From assembly GCF_009295635.1 (NCBI RefSeq), contig NZ_WHIW01000006.1, forward strand, positions 1 to 64,000: a stretch of DNA of 64,000 bases, in the 5' to 3' direction. Source of the DNA: Alkalilimnicola sp. S0819. Its GTDB lineage: Bacteria > Pseudomonadota > Gammaproteobacteria > Nitrococcales > WHIW01. The notes under the pieces are model-generated. The model did no database searches, was not told the origin of the DNA, and saw only the letters and a list, made by a program, of their open reading frames with translations. This document shows positions 8,697 through 17,408 of this stretch, in pieces; position 1 is the stretch's first letter; each line of letters opens with the position of its first letter. The translations under genes were made by a program, and so were the position numbers.

Positions 8697-9278
8697 ATGA
8701 ATCTGTATCTGAGACTGCTGGTGATCTGGCTGCGCACCGCCTTCGTCCGCCGTCAGCATCCGTTCATTCCCACCACCACCCGGTTCCGGGTACGCCCCTG
8801 GGAGATCGACCTGTTCGGCCACATGAACAATGGCCGTTACCTGCAGATCATGGATCTGGCCCGCGTCGACTGGATGCGCCGCTGCGGTGTGGCCGACGTG
8901 GCGGTTTCGCGGCGCTGGGGCGCGCTGCTCGGCGGCCAGTTGATCCGCTTCCGGCGCGCCTTGAAGCCCCTGCAGGCCTATAGCGTACACACCCGGCTGC
9001 TGGGCTGGGACGAGCGCTGGTTCTTCATCGAGCACCGCTTCGAGAATGCCGAGGGGCAGCTGGTCTCGGTGGCGATCTCCCGAGCCGCGCTGCGCGGCAA
9101 GGGCCAGTGGGTGGATACCGCCGAGATGGCCGGCGCCGTCATCCCCGGCACTCCCAGCCCGGCCCTGCCTGCCGCGGTGCGCGAGTGGCTGGCCGCCGAC
9201 GAACTGATGGACGAGCTGCCTGCCACGGGCCTGGAGGACGTCCCCGAGCACACGCCCCGGGCCGCGGACGCCGCCTGA
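8697..9278 (+). CDS. 4HBT-like acyl-CoA thioesterase (hot-dog fold)
   Basis: A 193-residue protein with an N-terminal hydrophobic stretch (LYLRLLVIWLRTAFV), then a hot-dog domain beginning TTRFRVRPWEIDLFGHMNNG, where the aspartate of the D-x-F-G-H-M-N-N motif is the usual catalytic residue. The rest (RWGALLGGQLIRFRRALKP, WDERWFFIEHRFEN) is like the THEM6/YbgC-type thioesterases. It is preceded by AAGGGAG. It would hydrolyse acyl-CoA thioesters; the substrate is not predictable. It is transcribed divergently from the two-component pair and converges on the DUF2157 gene. Confidence 0.8.
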   Translation: MNLYLRLLVIWLRTAFVRRQHPFIPTTTRFRVRPWEIDLFGHMNNGRYLQIMDLARVDWMRRCGVADVAVSRRWGALLGGQLIRFRRALKPLQAYSVHTRLLGWDERWFFIEHRFENAEGQLVSVAISRAALRGKGQWVDTAEMAGAVIPGTPSPALPAAVREWLAADELMDELPATGLEDVPEHTPRAADAA

Positions 9279-9301
9279 GCGCGCCTCCTGGGCGGGCGCG
9301 C
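9279..9301. terminator. Possible bidirectional hairpin between convergent genes
   Basis: GCGCGCC (9279-9285) pairs with GGCGCGC (9295-9301) around a 9-base loop, directly after the thioesterase stop and just before the stop of the convergent DUF2157 gene. No T run is present, so termination efficiency is uncertain. Confidence 0.35.
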
Positions 9302-9305
9302 GGGC

Positions 9306-10340
9306 TCAGGCCTGCGCCCGCTCGATCAACGCCCGCAGCGGCGCCGGCAACACGCTCAGCATCGCCGCCGTGATCCGCGCCTCGTTGCGCTGCCAGGCCA
9401 GGCCCGCGAACACGATGCCGATCCCCAGCGCGCCCAGCGCCACCGGGAAGAGCAGGCTGTTGGTGAACAGATCCGCCAGATGCCCCAGGTAGGCCGCCAC
9501 CCCCAGCGCGCCGAACAGCGCCAGCACCCGCCGGCGCAGGGCGGCCCCACAGGCGATCAGCAACAGGTTGATGCCGCAGTAGAGCAGCTTGCCCAGCTCG
9601 CTGTCCGAATTCATCGCCGTGAGCCCGCCCCAGAAGGCCGCCGCACCGGCCAGGTACAGCCAGAAGGCATAATCCTTGCGTCGCCCACTGCGCACATCCA
9701 CCCAGAAGGCGAGCCCCAGGGTGAGCGCGCCGGCCACCATGGAGACCAGCTTGCGCATCTCCCAGCGCTCCTGCCAGGTGTCGAACAGGAAAGGCACCAG
9801 ATCCATCTGCAGATACCAGATGGACAGCGCCAGCAGGAACACGGTGAAGGGCATGCGGTAACGCCAGAGCGCCACCGTGGCGGCGGCGATAGTGCCCAGC
9901 TCCATGAACAACCAGTGCCAGCGGATGTAGCGATGGTAATCCGCCACCCGGCCGCCGCCTTCCGGCCACCAGCCCATGCCCTGCTGCAGGCTGTAGATGG
10001 CCAGCGGCACCATGGACAGGGCAAAGGTGAGCATCACCCCCGCCGGAATGGCGAGGTTTCGGCGCAGAAACCAGTGGGTCAGCGCCAGGCCCAGCACGAA
10101 CTGGGAACCCACCAGCACCAACATGGGCCAACCCGCCCAGCTCTCCCAGGCCTGCCCGAGAAAGAGCGCGAAGGCAGCCATGGCGACGAAACCGCCCAGG
10201 TAATAAAGGATGTGGGCGGCCCGAAACTGGGGGCGCGCCTCGTCGCGCTGGGCGAGAAAGCGCCAGAGCCGCTCGGCGGTGTCGGCGTCCAGAACGCCCT
10301 CTTCGGTGGCGGCGGAGAGATCCTGTCGGGTGAGGCGCAT
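9306..10340 (-). CDS. DUF2157 polytopic membrane protein
   Basis: A 344-residue protein with a soluble N-terminal helical region (LTRQDLSAATEEGVLDADTAERLW) followed by ARPQFRAAHILYYLGGFVAM and roughly ten further hydrophobic segments. This layout and the ILYYLGGF motif match DUF2157 inner-membrane proteins. No catalytic residues are evident and no function is established for the family. The gene is alone on its strand. Confidence 0.8.
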   Translation of the reverse strand: MRLTRQDLSAATEEGVLDADTAERLWRFLAQRDEARPQFRAAHILYYLGGFVAMAAFALFLGQAWESWAGWPMLVLVGSQFVLGLALTHWFLRRNLAIPAGVMLTFALSMVPLAIYSLQQGMGWWPEGGGRVADYHRYIRWHWLFMELGTIAAATVALWRYRMPFTVFLLALSIWYLQMDLVPFLFDTWQERWEMRKLVSMVAGALTLGLAFWVDVRSGRRKDYAFWLYLAGAAAFWGGLTAMNSDSELGKLLYCGINLLLIACGAALRRRVLALFGALGVAAYLGHLADLFTNSLLFPVALGALGIGIVFAGLAWQRNEARITAAMLSVLPAPLRALIERAQA

Positions 10341-10513
10341 GAACTGTATGTCCTTATGATGATTATTCTTTTACGACGCGAAAGCGGCTGCGCGAACGCC
10401 GGAATATTGCCGCCCATGGTTTGTTCCCGTATTTTTACCCCCAAGTACCCCTTGCCGTGCAACACGGCGGTACAAGGAAACGCTCTCTACAGAGCAATAA
10501 CAAGGACGACTCG

Positions 10514-10978
10514 ATGAAGGCCCGCATCTATATTTCCGGCTTGGCCGCCGGCGTCCCTAAGACCGGTTTCGGCGTTAACCTCGCGACTTTCGCCTACCTC
10601 GAAATCCTTCCGGCAGGAAGGCCCACGATGACTGCTCGCGTATACGGTATCGCAGACACGCTCTCGGTCGGGAACGAATCCTCCACATTGCTCGTTGGGC
10701 ACGTCAAAACCGATTGATTCCAACTCGGCGGCGATGGCAGCCCTTTGTTGCAGGCCGAATACCTGAGCGGCAAAACCATGCACATCAGCTTAAAAGGAAC
10801 CCTGGTCAAAAGCGGGAAGGTCGACATCGACATCATGCTGATAGACAAGAACGGCATTGGCGAGACCATTCTAAAGCGCTACAGCATAGACGCCATAGGC
10901 GCTCAGCTTGATTCGACCCAGATAAGGGGGCCTATACGCCTCTTACCCAATAAGAAAACCACCGAGCCGACGAGATGA
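10514..10978 (+). pseudogene. Small unknown gene interrupted by in-frame TGA
   Basis: A coding frame begins at the ATG at 10514 (MKARIYISGLAAG) and runs for 67 codons to a TGA at 10715-10717. The same frame stays open afterwards through QLGGDGSPLLQAEYLSGK, KGTLVKSGKVDIDIMLIDKN and on to a TGA at 10976-10978, so the two halves read as one protein of about 154 residues with a nonsense codon. I see no bacterial SECIS-like hairpin right after the TGA that would favour selenocysteine. Composition is clearly less GC-rich than the neighbours, suggesting transfer. I do not recognise the family. The end overlaps the next decayed frame (ATGA at 10975-10978). A sequencing error is an alternative explanation. 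Confidence 0.55.
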
Positions 10979-11347
10979 CCGTGTCGAACATGCGTGGAAA
11001 ACATGGGGCAAGCTTCGGCGCGTCGCCGCTTTCGGTAACGGCACCCTGCTGTTTTTCAGTGTTTCGCTGCCCTGGTGCTGAGCACGTTCGTTTTTTCCGC
11101 ACCGGATTACCGTGAACTGAGCAAGCATCTGTATGGGCAGGAGGCTCCCTTGATGGGGTCAAACGTGGCGGAGCAGCTGATCGGGCCCAACCTGCTTGTT
11201 CTAATACTGGCCATACTGATCGGCTCCCTCTGGAAGGAACGCCGCGTGACACGTTTGAGTCACCGGATACTGGCCAATACCGGCTTGCTTGTGGCTCTGC
11301 TCGCTCTTCACGGAACCGTCACACTACTGCTCTTCAATCTCCCCTGA
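10975..11347 (+). pseudogene. Decayed three-TM membrane protein gene
   Basis: An ATG at 10975 overlaps the upstream stop, but its own frame gives no plausible protein. Protein-like sequence instead appears in a second frame (EHAWKTWGKLRRVAAFGNG, then TLLFFSVSL). It continues, after a shift near 11065, in a third frame (ALVLSTFVFSAPDYRELSKH, then GPNLLVLILAILIGSLW and LLVALLALHGTVTLLLF) to the stop at 11345-11347. Three hydrophobic helices separated by a polar loop and a basic loop can be recognised. At least two frameshifts are needed to restore a single product, so I call it a pseudogene. The third-frame part alone (11075-11347, 90 codons) could be translated from an internal start. Function unknown. 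Confidence 0.5.
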
Positions 11348-11354
11348 AGTCTTC

Positions 11355-11972
11355 CTAAATGCCGAGCTGTGCCAGAAAGATCCACAGCGCCCGCGGATCC
11401 AGCAGCATGGTCAGCAGTACTCCGCCAGCCGCGCCGCCCAGATGCGCTTCATGGGCCAGGCCGCCCACCTGGTCCGGGGCGCGGCTGCGCATGGCGTAGA
11501 TGGAGATCGCCACGAACCCCACGGCGAAGAGCAGCGCCGGGATGGGGATGGCGAAGAACAGATACAGCAGCCGCAGCGGCTCGTACAGGCAGAAACCGAA
11601 CAGCACCCCGCTGATGGCCCCGGACGCTCCCACGGCGGCATAGCGCGGATTGGCTCGGTGCATGAACAGCGTCAGGCCCTGGGCGGCCAGGTCCGAGCCG
11701 AAGTACAGCACCAGGAAACGCACCGGCCCCAGCGCCGCCTCCAGCCAGGGACCGAAGAAGAACAGGGTGATCATGTTGAACAGCAGATGGCTGCCGCTGG
11801 CGTGCACGAAGCCGGCGGTGAACAGCCGGTAGTACTCGCGTCGGCGCAGCACGCGCCAGGGCCGTAGTGCAAAGCGGTCGACGCGCAGCTCGCCTCCCTG
11901 GAAGGCGTACACGCTCACCAGCACGTTGGCGAGCAGCAACAGCAGGGTGACGGGAGACTGGGTGGGATCCAT
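11355..11972 (-). CDS. Rhomboid-family intramembrane serine protease
   Basis: A 205-residue six-TM protease. The catalytic serine is S117 in VGASGAISG and the catalytic histidine is H176 in EAHLGGA. The upstream HASGSHLLFNMITLFFFG segment matches the conserved loop and helix of rhomboids. The length is typical of minimal bacterial rhomboids without cytosolic domains. It would cleave transmembrane substrates within the inner membrane; substrates cannot be predicted. Confidence 0.93.
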   Translation of the reverse strand: MDPTQSPVTLLLLLANVLVSVYAFQGGELRVDRFALRPWRVLRRREYYRLFTAGFVHASGSHLLFNMITLFFFGPWLEAALGPVRFLVLYFGSDLAAQGLTLFMHRANPRYAAVGASGAISGVLFGFCLYEPLRLLYLFFAIPIPALLFAVGFVAISIYAMRSRAPDQVGGLAHEAHLGGAAGGVLLTMLLDPRALWIFLAQLGI

Positions 11973-12055
11973 GGGCGTTCCGGGTCGCTCTGTTCGCGCC
12001 CATCATAGCGCGGTTAACATCACGACTGAGGATGCCGAAAGCCGAGCGCGCGACC

Positions 12056-12526
12056 ATGGCCGCACAGCCCGACAACGCCGCGAACCACTGCGCCCTGTGT
12101 GGCCGCCGGGAGCCGCTGACCCTGCATCACCTGATTCCGCGCAAGGTGCACCGGCGGGCGCGCTTCGCCAAGCGCTACCGGCGTGAGGAGCTCAACCAGG
12201 GTGTCCTCGTTTGCCGGCGCTGCCACGACGGCATACACCGGCGCTATGACGAGATGACCCTGGCCACGCGGCTGAACACCCTGGAGGCGCTGCGGGCGGA
12301 CCCGGATCTCGCCCGCCATTTCGCCTGGGTGGCGAAGCAGAAGCGGCGCTGCCCGCCAGGCCGGCCCGGGAAGGCATCCCGCGGACCGGCCAGCAGTTCA
12401 CTCAGCGCAACAGGCCACGACGCAGATACCCCTGACTGGCGACGAACAGCAACACGCTCCCCACGAGCAGGGCCAGATACGGCGCGGAGACCGCCGCCTG
12501 AATCGCCTCGGCCGGCATGGCGATGA
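12056..12526 (+). CDS. Small HNH-nuclease-like protein with odd C-terminus
   Basis: The N-terminal 90 residues have a compact HNH/zinc fold: CALCGRREPLTLHHLIPRK with a following basic helix and VLVCRRCHDGIHRRYDE, giving the CxxC...HH...CxxC-H pattern of YisB-like HNH proteins. After VAKQKRR the translation turns into low-complexity Ser/Pro/Arg sequence. The frame runs 125 bases into the 3' end of the TRAP permease gene on the opposite strand. The family normally ends near that point, so the native stop may have been lost by a small indel. The start at 12056 is preferred to 12032 only because 12056 is closer to the domain; neither has a strong ribosome-binding site. Confidence 0.6.
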   Translation: MAAQPDNAANHCALCGRREPLTLHHLIPRKVHRRARFAKRYRREELNQGVLVCRRCHDGIHRRYDEMTLATRLNTLEALRADPDLARHFAWVAKQKRRCPPGRPGKASRGPASSSLSATGHDADTPDWRRTATRSPRAGPDTARRPPPESPRPAWR

Positions 12527-14375
12527 CCAGCCCGCCCACGGCCAGGGCGATGCGCGAAGCCATGCCCACCGCACCACGGCCGGTGAGGTCGCCCAGCCCC
12601 AGCAGGTACCCCTGAATGGCGGCGGAAATGAACACCACACCCACCACGGCCTTGCCCACGGCCAGCGCCACGGCCGGCGGCTCGCCTTGCAGGATCAGCG
12701 CCGGGTTCAAGACGAACAGGAAGGGGATCACGTAAATCACTGCGCCCAGCCGCAGCGCCGCCAAACCGGTCTCCATGGGCCGCGCGCCAGCGATGGAGGC
12801 GGCGGCGAAGGCGCCCAGCGCCACCGGCGGCGTGATGAAGCTCAACATGCCCCAGTACATGATGAACAGATGAACCGCAATCGGGTTCATGCCGGCGCCG
12901 TTCACCAGCGCCGGGGCCAGCGCTACAGCAAGGAAGATGTAGGCCGATGTGGCGGTCATGCCGATGCCGAGGATGAAGCTGATCACCGCGCCCATTAACA
13001 AGAGCACATAGGCGTTATTGCCGGCGATGAACATCAAGTCATTGGCAATCGTTCCAGCCAGGCCGGTAACCGTCATGGCACCCACCAGCAAACCTACGCT
13101 GGCAAGTATGATCGTGAGTTCAATGATCGTTTTTCCGAGACTTACAACGAAATCCACCAACTGCGCCCAGCGCCATCGGCTATAGGGCAGTATCTGATTC
13201 AGAGCAATCACCACCACCGACGCGTAGTAGGGCGCATGCGCCTCCCGGCCCAGGAAGAACAACATCCACACGAGCGTGCCGAAAGCGAACAGGTAGTACC
13301 AACCTTCCTTCAATGTCCGGCGCAGTGAGGGCAAATCTTCCTTGCGCAATCCCTTGATGCCGCTGCGCGCCGCGTAGCCGTCCACCTGCAGGAAAAGCCC
13401 CAGAAAATAGAGCACAGAGGGCACGATCGCGGCCAGCACGATGACGCTGTAGGAAACGTTCAGAAAACTGGCCATAACGAAGGCTGTAGCCCCCATGACC
13501 GGCGGCATCATGGTTCCGCCGGTGGACGCACAGGCCTCGATGCCTCCGGCGTAGCGCGGCGAAAAGCCGGCGCTCTTCATGGCGGGAATGGTCAGTGAAC
13601 CAGTTGTGACTACATTCGTTATCACGCTGCCGCTCAACGAACCCATCATGCCGCTGGAAAGCACCGCCACCTTGGCCGGACCACCACGCACATGGCCCAG
13701 CAGGGCAAAGGCAAAATCGATGAAGAATTTGCCACCCCCTGTCTTCTGCAGGGCAACCCCAAAGATCATGAAACCAACCACCAGGTTGGCAAACGCTTGA
13801 AAGGGAATACCCAGGATGCTTTCGAGGCTCATGGCATGAAAAGCCGCCGTCTCGCCCGAACTGGACGCAACGCCCTGGATCGGGCCGGGCATCACGTCGG
13901 CCCAAAGCGGGTAGACACTTACGACACCGGCGATCAACGTAATGGACAACCCCGCCACGCGCCGCAACGCTTCCAGCAATAAGCCCCACAGCAGAAAGCT
14001 CACGTAAACCGCGTGATCCGGCGCCATGTACTCCCAGCCCTGGTAAATGATGGTTTCCCCATTCCATACAAAGAACAGGCAAACCCCCGCCGCCACGAGA
14101 GCCAAGCTGCTATCCACCAGCAGATCCAGGCGGCTTCCGGCGTACCCGCGGAGTGGCCATACCAGAAAGGTAACGGGCAGGGAGAAAAGAAGGATCGAGT
14201 AGAAAAACTGATGCTGCACGCTGGTAAGGAACGCCAGCACTTTGGTGTTGAAAAGGTAATCCAGCGACAGTAGCAACAAAGCAACCGTAGCCAGACTCAA
14301 GACAAGCACGCAGGCCCTGCTGTTAAGTCTGAACGATTGGCGGGTTTTGGCCGGCACGGCGCTTTCAGCGTTCAT
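12402..14375 (-). CDS. TRAP transporter fused permease (4TM/12TM, TAXI-type)
   Basis: This 657-residue inner-membrane protein fuses the small (DctQ-like) and large (DctM-like) permeases. The N-terminal four helices include LVLSLATVALLLLSLDYLF; the large part contains PFQAFANLVVGFMIFGVALQ, SGMMGSLSGSVITNVVTTG and AGGIEACASTGGTMMPPVMG, all typical of 4TM/12TM fusions. These fusions work with TAXI-type binding proteins, and one is encoded at 21368, so they probably form one Na+-dependent importer for the aromatic substrate. It is the last gene of the catabolic operon, about 140 bases after mhpC. I start at ATG 14375, which overlaps the stop of an 18-codon upstream frame with a strong ribosome-binding site. 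A TTG at 14423 in frame is an alternative start. Confidence 0.9.
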   Translation of the reverse strand: MNAESAVPAKTRQSFRLNSRACVLVLSLATVALLLLSLDYLFNTKVLAFLTSVQHQFFYSILLFSLPVTFLVWPLRGYAGSRLDLLVDSSLALVAAGVCLFFVWNGETIIYQGWEYMAPDHAVYVSFLLWGLLLEALRRVAGLSITLIAGVVSVYPLWADVMPGPIQGVASSSGETAAFHAMSLESILGIPFQAFANLVVGFMIFGVALQKTGGGKFFIDFAFALLGHVRGGPAKVAVLSSGMMGSLSGSVITNVVTTGSLTIPAMKSAGFSPRYAGGIEACASTGGTMMPPVMGATAFVMASFLNVSYSVIVLAAIVPSVLYFLGLFLQVDGYAARSGIKGLRKEDLPSLRRTLKEGWYYLFAFGTLVWMLFFLGREAHAPYYASVVVIALNQILPYSRWRWAQLVDFVVSLGKTIIELTIILASVGLLVGAMTVTGLAGTIANDLMFIAGNNAYVLLLMGAVISFILGIGMTATSAYIFLAVALAPALVNGAGMNPIAVHLFIMYWGMLSFITPPVALGAFAAASIAGARPMETGLAALRLGAVIYVIPFLFVLNPALILQGEPPAVALAVGKAVVGVVFISAAIQGYLLGLGDLTGRGAVGMASRIALAVGGLVIAMPAEAIQAAVSAPYLALLVGSVLLFVASQGYLRRGLLR

Positions 14376-14428
14376 AAGCAAGCTACCAGCGGGCTCGGCA
14401 CCAGCAAGCGGTTGATAAAACAACTCAT
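14372..14428 (-). CDS. 18-codon leader ORF coupled to TRAP permease
   Basis: A strong GGAGGAG (minus strand) sits eight bases before an ATG at 14428. The resulting frame reads MSCFINRLLVPSPLVACL and ends in TGA overlapping the ATG of the TRAP permease gene (ATGA at 14372-14375). The permease ATG itself has only a weak site, so translation could reach it by coupling. This is read from sequence; that the peptide is made is an inference. The strong site might alternatively serve the in-frame TTG at 14423. Confidence 0.45.
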   Translation of the reverse strand: MSCFINRLLVPSPLVACL

Positions 14429-14571
14429 ACTCAAACTCCTCCAGTCACTCGGGAAGCAACGGCAAGCACTTTGCTCAACGACCATTCATTATTATTCTGA
14501 AACGCGTACTGCCATGGGACGACCGCCCTGCGGGCGGCGTACCACACCGCCCGCAAGACATGCCCGACGGC

Positions 14572-15435
14572 TTAGTGGCTAAGGAAATCCAGCACCATGC
14601 GGTTGAAGGTCTCCGCATGCTCCCACTGGACCCAATGCCCGCAACGGTTGAAGACATGCAGCTGGGCCTTGGGCAGACCTGCGAGCAGCCGCAGACCGGT
14701 ATCCATGGGCACGAAGCGGTCATCCCGCCCCCAGACGACCAGGGTATCGGCCTGGACTTCCCGCAAACGGTAGGCGTAGTCGGGAAACTGCAGCGGGTTG
14801 GCCTGTACGCTCTTGACGAAGTTCTGCAGGTGATCTTCCCGGGCAAGGATGTTGTCCAGCCGGGTCTTCATCATCTCCTCGGTGATCCCGCTCGGATCGA
14901 AGACGAAGATCTCCATCATGGCGTTGAGGTTATCCAAGGTGGGCTCACGGTAGAGCTTCTGCAGCCGCTTGATGCCCTCGGTGGGCATGGGGGTGAAGAG
15001 GCTGCCGCCGCCCGTACCGCCGCCCATGAGAATCAGCTTGGCGACCCGCTCCGGGTGCTGCAGGGCAAAGGCCACGGCGCTGTGGCCACCCATGGAATTG
15101 CCGATGATGTGCACCTTGGGCAGGTTCAGCCCCTCCACCACCCCGGCCAGCACCTCCGCATTGAGATCCGAGCGCGAGCCGGTGCAGACGATGCTGTCGC
15201 TCTTGCCCCAGCCCGGGCAGTCCACCAGCAACACCCGGTAACCAGCGTCGGTGAGCGGCTGGACGTTGCGATTGAAGTTCGCCCAGCCGGTCGCACCCGG
15301 GCCGGAGCCGTGGAGCATGACCACGACCTGTTCGCCTTTGCCGGCGTCGTTGTAGTGGATCTTCAGATCCTCGCCGGCGGCCTTGATGTCGATGAAGCGG
15401 CTGGTGCCCGCCTCGGTCCATTGTGCGTTGGTCAT
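14572..15435 (-). CDS. mhpC: MhpC-type meta-cleavage product hydrolase
   Basis: This 287-residue alpha/beta hydrolase cleaves the C-C bond of 2-hydroxy-6-oxo-nona-2,4-dienedioate-type ring-fission products. It shows the oxyanion segment [18 protein letters not shown], the nucleophile elbow GNSMGGHSA, the acid residue in [11 protein letters not shown] and the catalytic histidine in [11 protein letters not shown], all close to E. coli MhpC. Only 7 bases separate it from the upstream mhpB-type gene, which makes the ring-cleavage substrate it needs. Family assignment is firm; the exact side chain of the substrate is inferred. Confidence 0.92.
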   Translation of the reverse strand: MTNAQWTEAGTSRFIDIKAAGEDLKIHYNDAGKGEQVVVMLHGSGPGATGWANFNRNVQPLTDAGYRVLLVDCPGWGKSDSIVCTGSRSDLNAEVLAGVVEGLNLPKVHIIGNSMGGHSAVAFALQHPERVAKLILMGGGTGGGSLFTPMPTEGIKRLQKLYREPTLDNLNAMMEIFVFDPSGITEEMMKTRLDNILAREDHLQNFVKSVQANPLQFPDYAYRLREVQADTLVVWGRDDRFVPMDTGLRLLAGLPKAQLHVFNRCGHWVQWEHAETFNRMVLDFLSH

Positions 15436-15442
15436 GGTTAGG

Positions 15443-16417
15443 TTACCTCATTGGTGTGTTGGAAGATCCGGACGCGGATGTGGGATGCGCCGAGAGCAGA
15501 CCGAAGCCGGCGATCCACTCGGGGATCTCTCGGTAGTAGGTGTCCTGCACGGTGTAAGGACCGAAGGCCGCCATGGCCGCGGCGGCGGCCAGCCAGGTCT
15601 TGCTCTCGTGGGCGGACTTGCCGGCCAGCGCCGAGAGTTGCGCATTGCTCAGCTCGTCCCAGGCGTCCAGCCGCCCCTGGATGATGCTGGCCATGAACTG
15701 CTGGTCCCAGTCGGCGTTGAGAGGATGCAGCGCGCCGGGGTCGCGGGTGAAGTCCCGGGCCGCGTCGATCACCCGCTGGGTGCGGGCTTCACGCTCCGCC
15801 GGAGGCAGATTGCGGCCGCTGCCCAGCAGGCGCTCGCGCACCGGCAGGGGGGCGCTGGCAAGCTCCGGCACGGGTGGCTCGTGGGAGAGTCCGCCGGAGC
15901 CTATGAACAGGGTGCGCAGGCCGCGCCGACGGGCGTAGCCGCCAATGGCCTCGCCCAGCCGGCGCACCCGCTGAAAACCCGGCATGGGCGGCGCGACCGA
16001 GTTGATGAACACGGGTATCACCGGGCAGCGGTCCAGGCCACCGAGCAACAGTCCCAGCGGCTGGGCGAAGCCATGATCCACCTGCATGCGGTGGGAAACG
16101 GCCAGGTCCACACCGGCCTCCAGGCAATGCTCGGCGCATGCCATGGCCTCGTCCTCGGGCACCGACAGCACCCCTTCGGGGCTGCCGAAGTCGCCGATGG
16201 CCTTTACCTCGACTCCCAGGCAGAAGGGGGGCATCAGGTCATGGAAGAAACCGTTGAAGTGGTCCGGCGCGAACAGCACGACCAGCTCCGGGTCGAAGGC
16301 CCGCACCCGCTCGCGGGCACCGTCCAGATACCGCTCGACCTCGTCCACCACCGTCGGTGCGGGGTCGTGCAGGCCCAGCAGCGGCGTATGGGAAAGACAT
16401 TGCAGTAAAGCCGTCAT
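15443..16417 (-). CDS. mhpB: MhpB-type 2,3-dihydroxyphenylpropionate 1,2-dioxygenase
   Basis: A class III (LigB-fold) extradiol dioxygenase of 324 residues that opens catechols with a propionate or acrylate side chain between C1 and C2. Family motifs include [50 protein letters not shown] with its catalytic histidine, and [14 protein letters not shown]. The start at MTALLQ is supported by AAGGAG seven bases upstream; an in-frame start at 16438 lacks that. It lies between the reductase gene and mhpC in the catabolic operon. Confidence 0.93.
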   Translation of the reverse strand: MTALLQCLSHTPLLGLHDPAPTVVDEVERYLDGARERVRAFDPELVVLFAPDHFNGFFHDLMPPFCLGVEVKAIGDFGSPEGVLSVPEDEAMACAEHCLEAGVDLAVSHRMQVDHGFAQPLGLLLGGLDRCPVIPVFINSVAPPMPGFQRVRRLGEAIGGYARRRGLRTLFIGSGGLSHEPPVPELASAPLPVRERLLGSGRNLPPAEREARTQRVIDAARDFTRDPGALHPLNADWDQQFMASIIQGRLDAWDELSNAQLSALAGKSAHESKTWLAAAAAMAAFGPYTVQDTYYREIPEWIAGFGLLSAHPTSASGSSNTPMR

Positions 16418-16442
16418 GGGTTCTCCTTGGGCGCGCACGGCG

Positions 16443-17390
16443 CTACAGATCCAGCACCAGGCGCGGCGACTTGAAGCCGGAACAGCACACCATCAGGCTC
16501 TGGTTCTCGGCCTGCTCCTCTTCGCTGAGCAGCATGTCGCGATGATCCGCCTCGCCTTCCAGCAGACCCACCTCACAAGTGCCGCAGGTGCCCTCGCGAC
16601 AGGAGAAGGGCACATCCAGCCCGGCGCCCTGCAGCGCTTCAAGAATGGTCTGCCCCGGCGCCACCTTGACCACCTTGCCCGAGCGGGCAAGCTCCAGCTC
16701 GCCGCCGGACTCGGTGGCGGCTTCGGTGTCGGCGGCGAAGTACTCGTAGTGCGCCCGCTCGGTGCACCCGGCGGTCCGCTCGCGAAAATCCGCCAGCATT
16801 CCTTCCGGCCCGCAACAATAGAAGTGCGCCTGGGGCGCGGCATCGGCCACAATTCGCGCCACGCTCCACCGCTCGCGCCCACCCTGATCATCGAAGTACA
16901 ACACCACCTTGTTGCCCGAGGCCTTGGCGAGGCGCTGCAGGCGCTCCAGGAAGGGCGCGCTGGTACGATCACGGCTGGCGTAGTGCAGTTCCCATGGGCG
17001 ATCCAGCACCACCAGGCGTTCGAGCATAGAGAGGAACGGCGTGATACCGATGCCGCCGGCGAAGAAATAGCTGTAGGGGGCCTCTTCGGCCAGCGCGAAG
17101 TTGTTGCGGGTCTCGGACACCCACAGGGTATCCCCCTGCCGCACGGCCTCGTGCAAATGGCGCGAACCGCCCCGGCTGTCCGGTGCCAGCCGCACCGAGA
17201 AGGCGTAGCAGCCGGTCTCGCCGGGCACCGGCACCAGGGAGTAGCTGCGGCTGAGCTCCGCCCCCAGCGCCACGTCCAGATGTGCACCGGCGGCGAAGGC
17301 CGTATCCACGCCCCTGGGCGCCTCCAGCACGAAGGTCTTCACCCCCTCGCACTCCTCGATGATGCTCTTGACTCGTACCTGTGTACTCAT
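16443..17390 (-). CDS. FAD/NAD(P) and C-terminal 2Fe-2S oxygenase reductase
   Basis: A 315-residue electron-transfer protein of the phthalate-dioxygenase-reductase/vanillate-demethylase-reductase type. Order of domains: flavin-binding barrel with RSYS (48-51), NAD-binding domain with [15 protein letters not shown] (109-123) and YCCGPEGML, then a C-terminal plant-type ferredoxin with C264, C269, C272 and C302 ([10 protein letters not shown]...CCSG). It would pass electrons from NAD(P)H to the Rieske centre of the dioxygenase encoded upstream. No separate ferredoxin gene is present, which fits a two-component oxygenase. Confidence 0.9.
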   Translation of the reverse strand: MSTQVRVKSIIEECEGVKTFVLEAPRGVDTAFAAGAHLDVALGAELSRSYSLVPVPGETGCYAFSVRLAPDSRGGSRHLHEAVRQGDTLWVSETRNNFALAEEAPYSYFFAGGIGITPFLSMLERLVVLDRPWELHYASRDRTSAPFLERLQRLAKASGNKVVLYFDDQGGRERWSVARIVADAAPQAHFYCCGPEGMLADFRERTAGCTERAHYEYFAADTEAATESGGELELARSGKVVKVAPGQTILEALQGAGLDVPFSCREGTCGTCEVGLLEGEADHRDMLLSEEEQAENQSLMVCCSGFKSPRLVLDL

Positions 17391-17408
17391 GCGTTCTCCT
17401 CCGGCGCG

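Noticed and set aside
10715-10717. Selenocysteine codon
   Set aside because: The bases after the TGA form no obvious SECIS-like hairpin, and the flanking protein shows no redox motif; a nonsense mutation or error is simpler.
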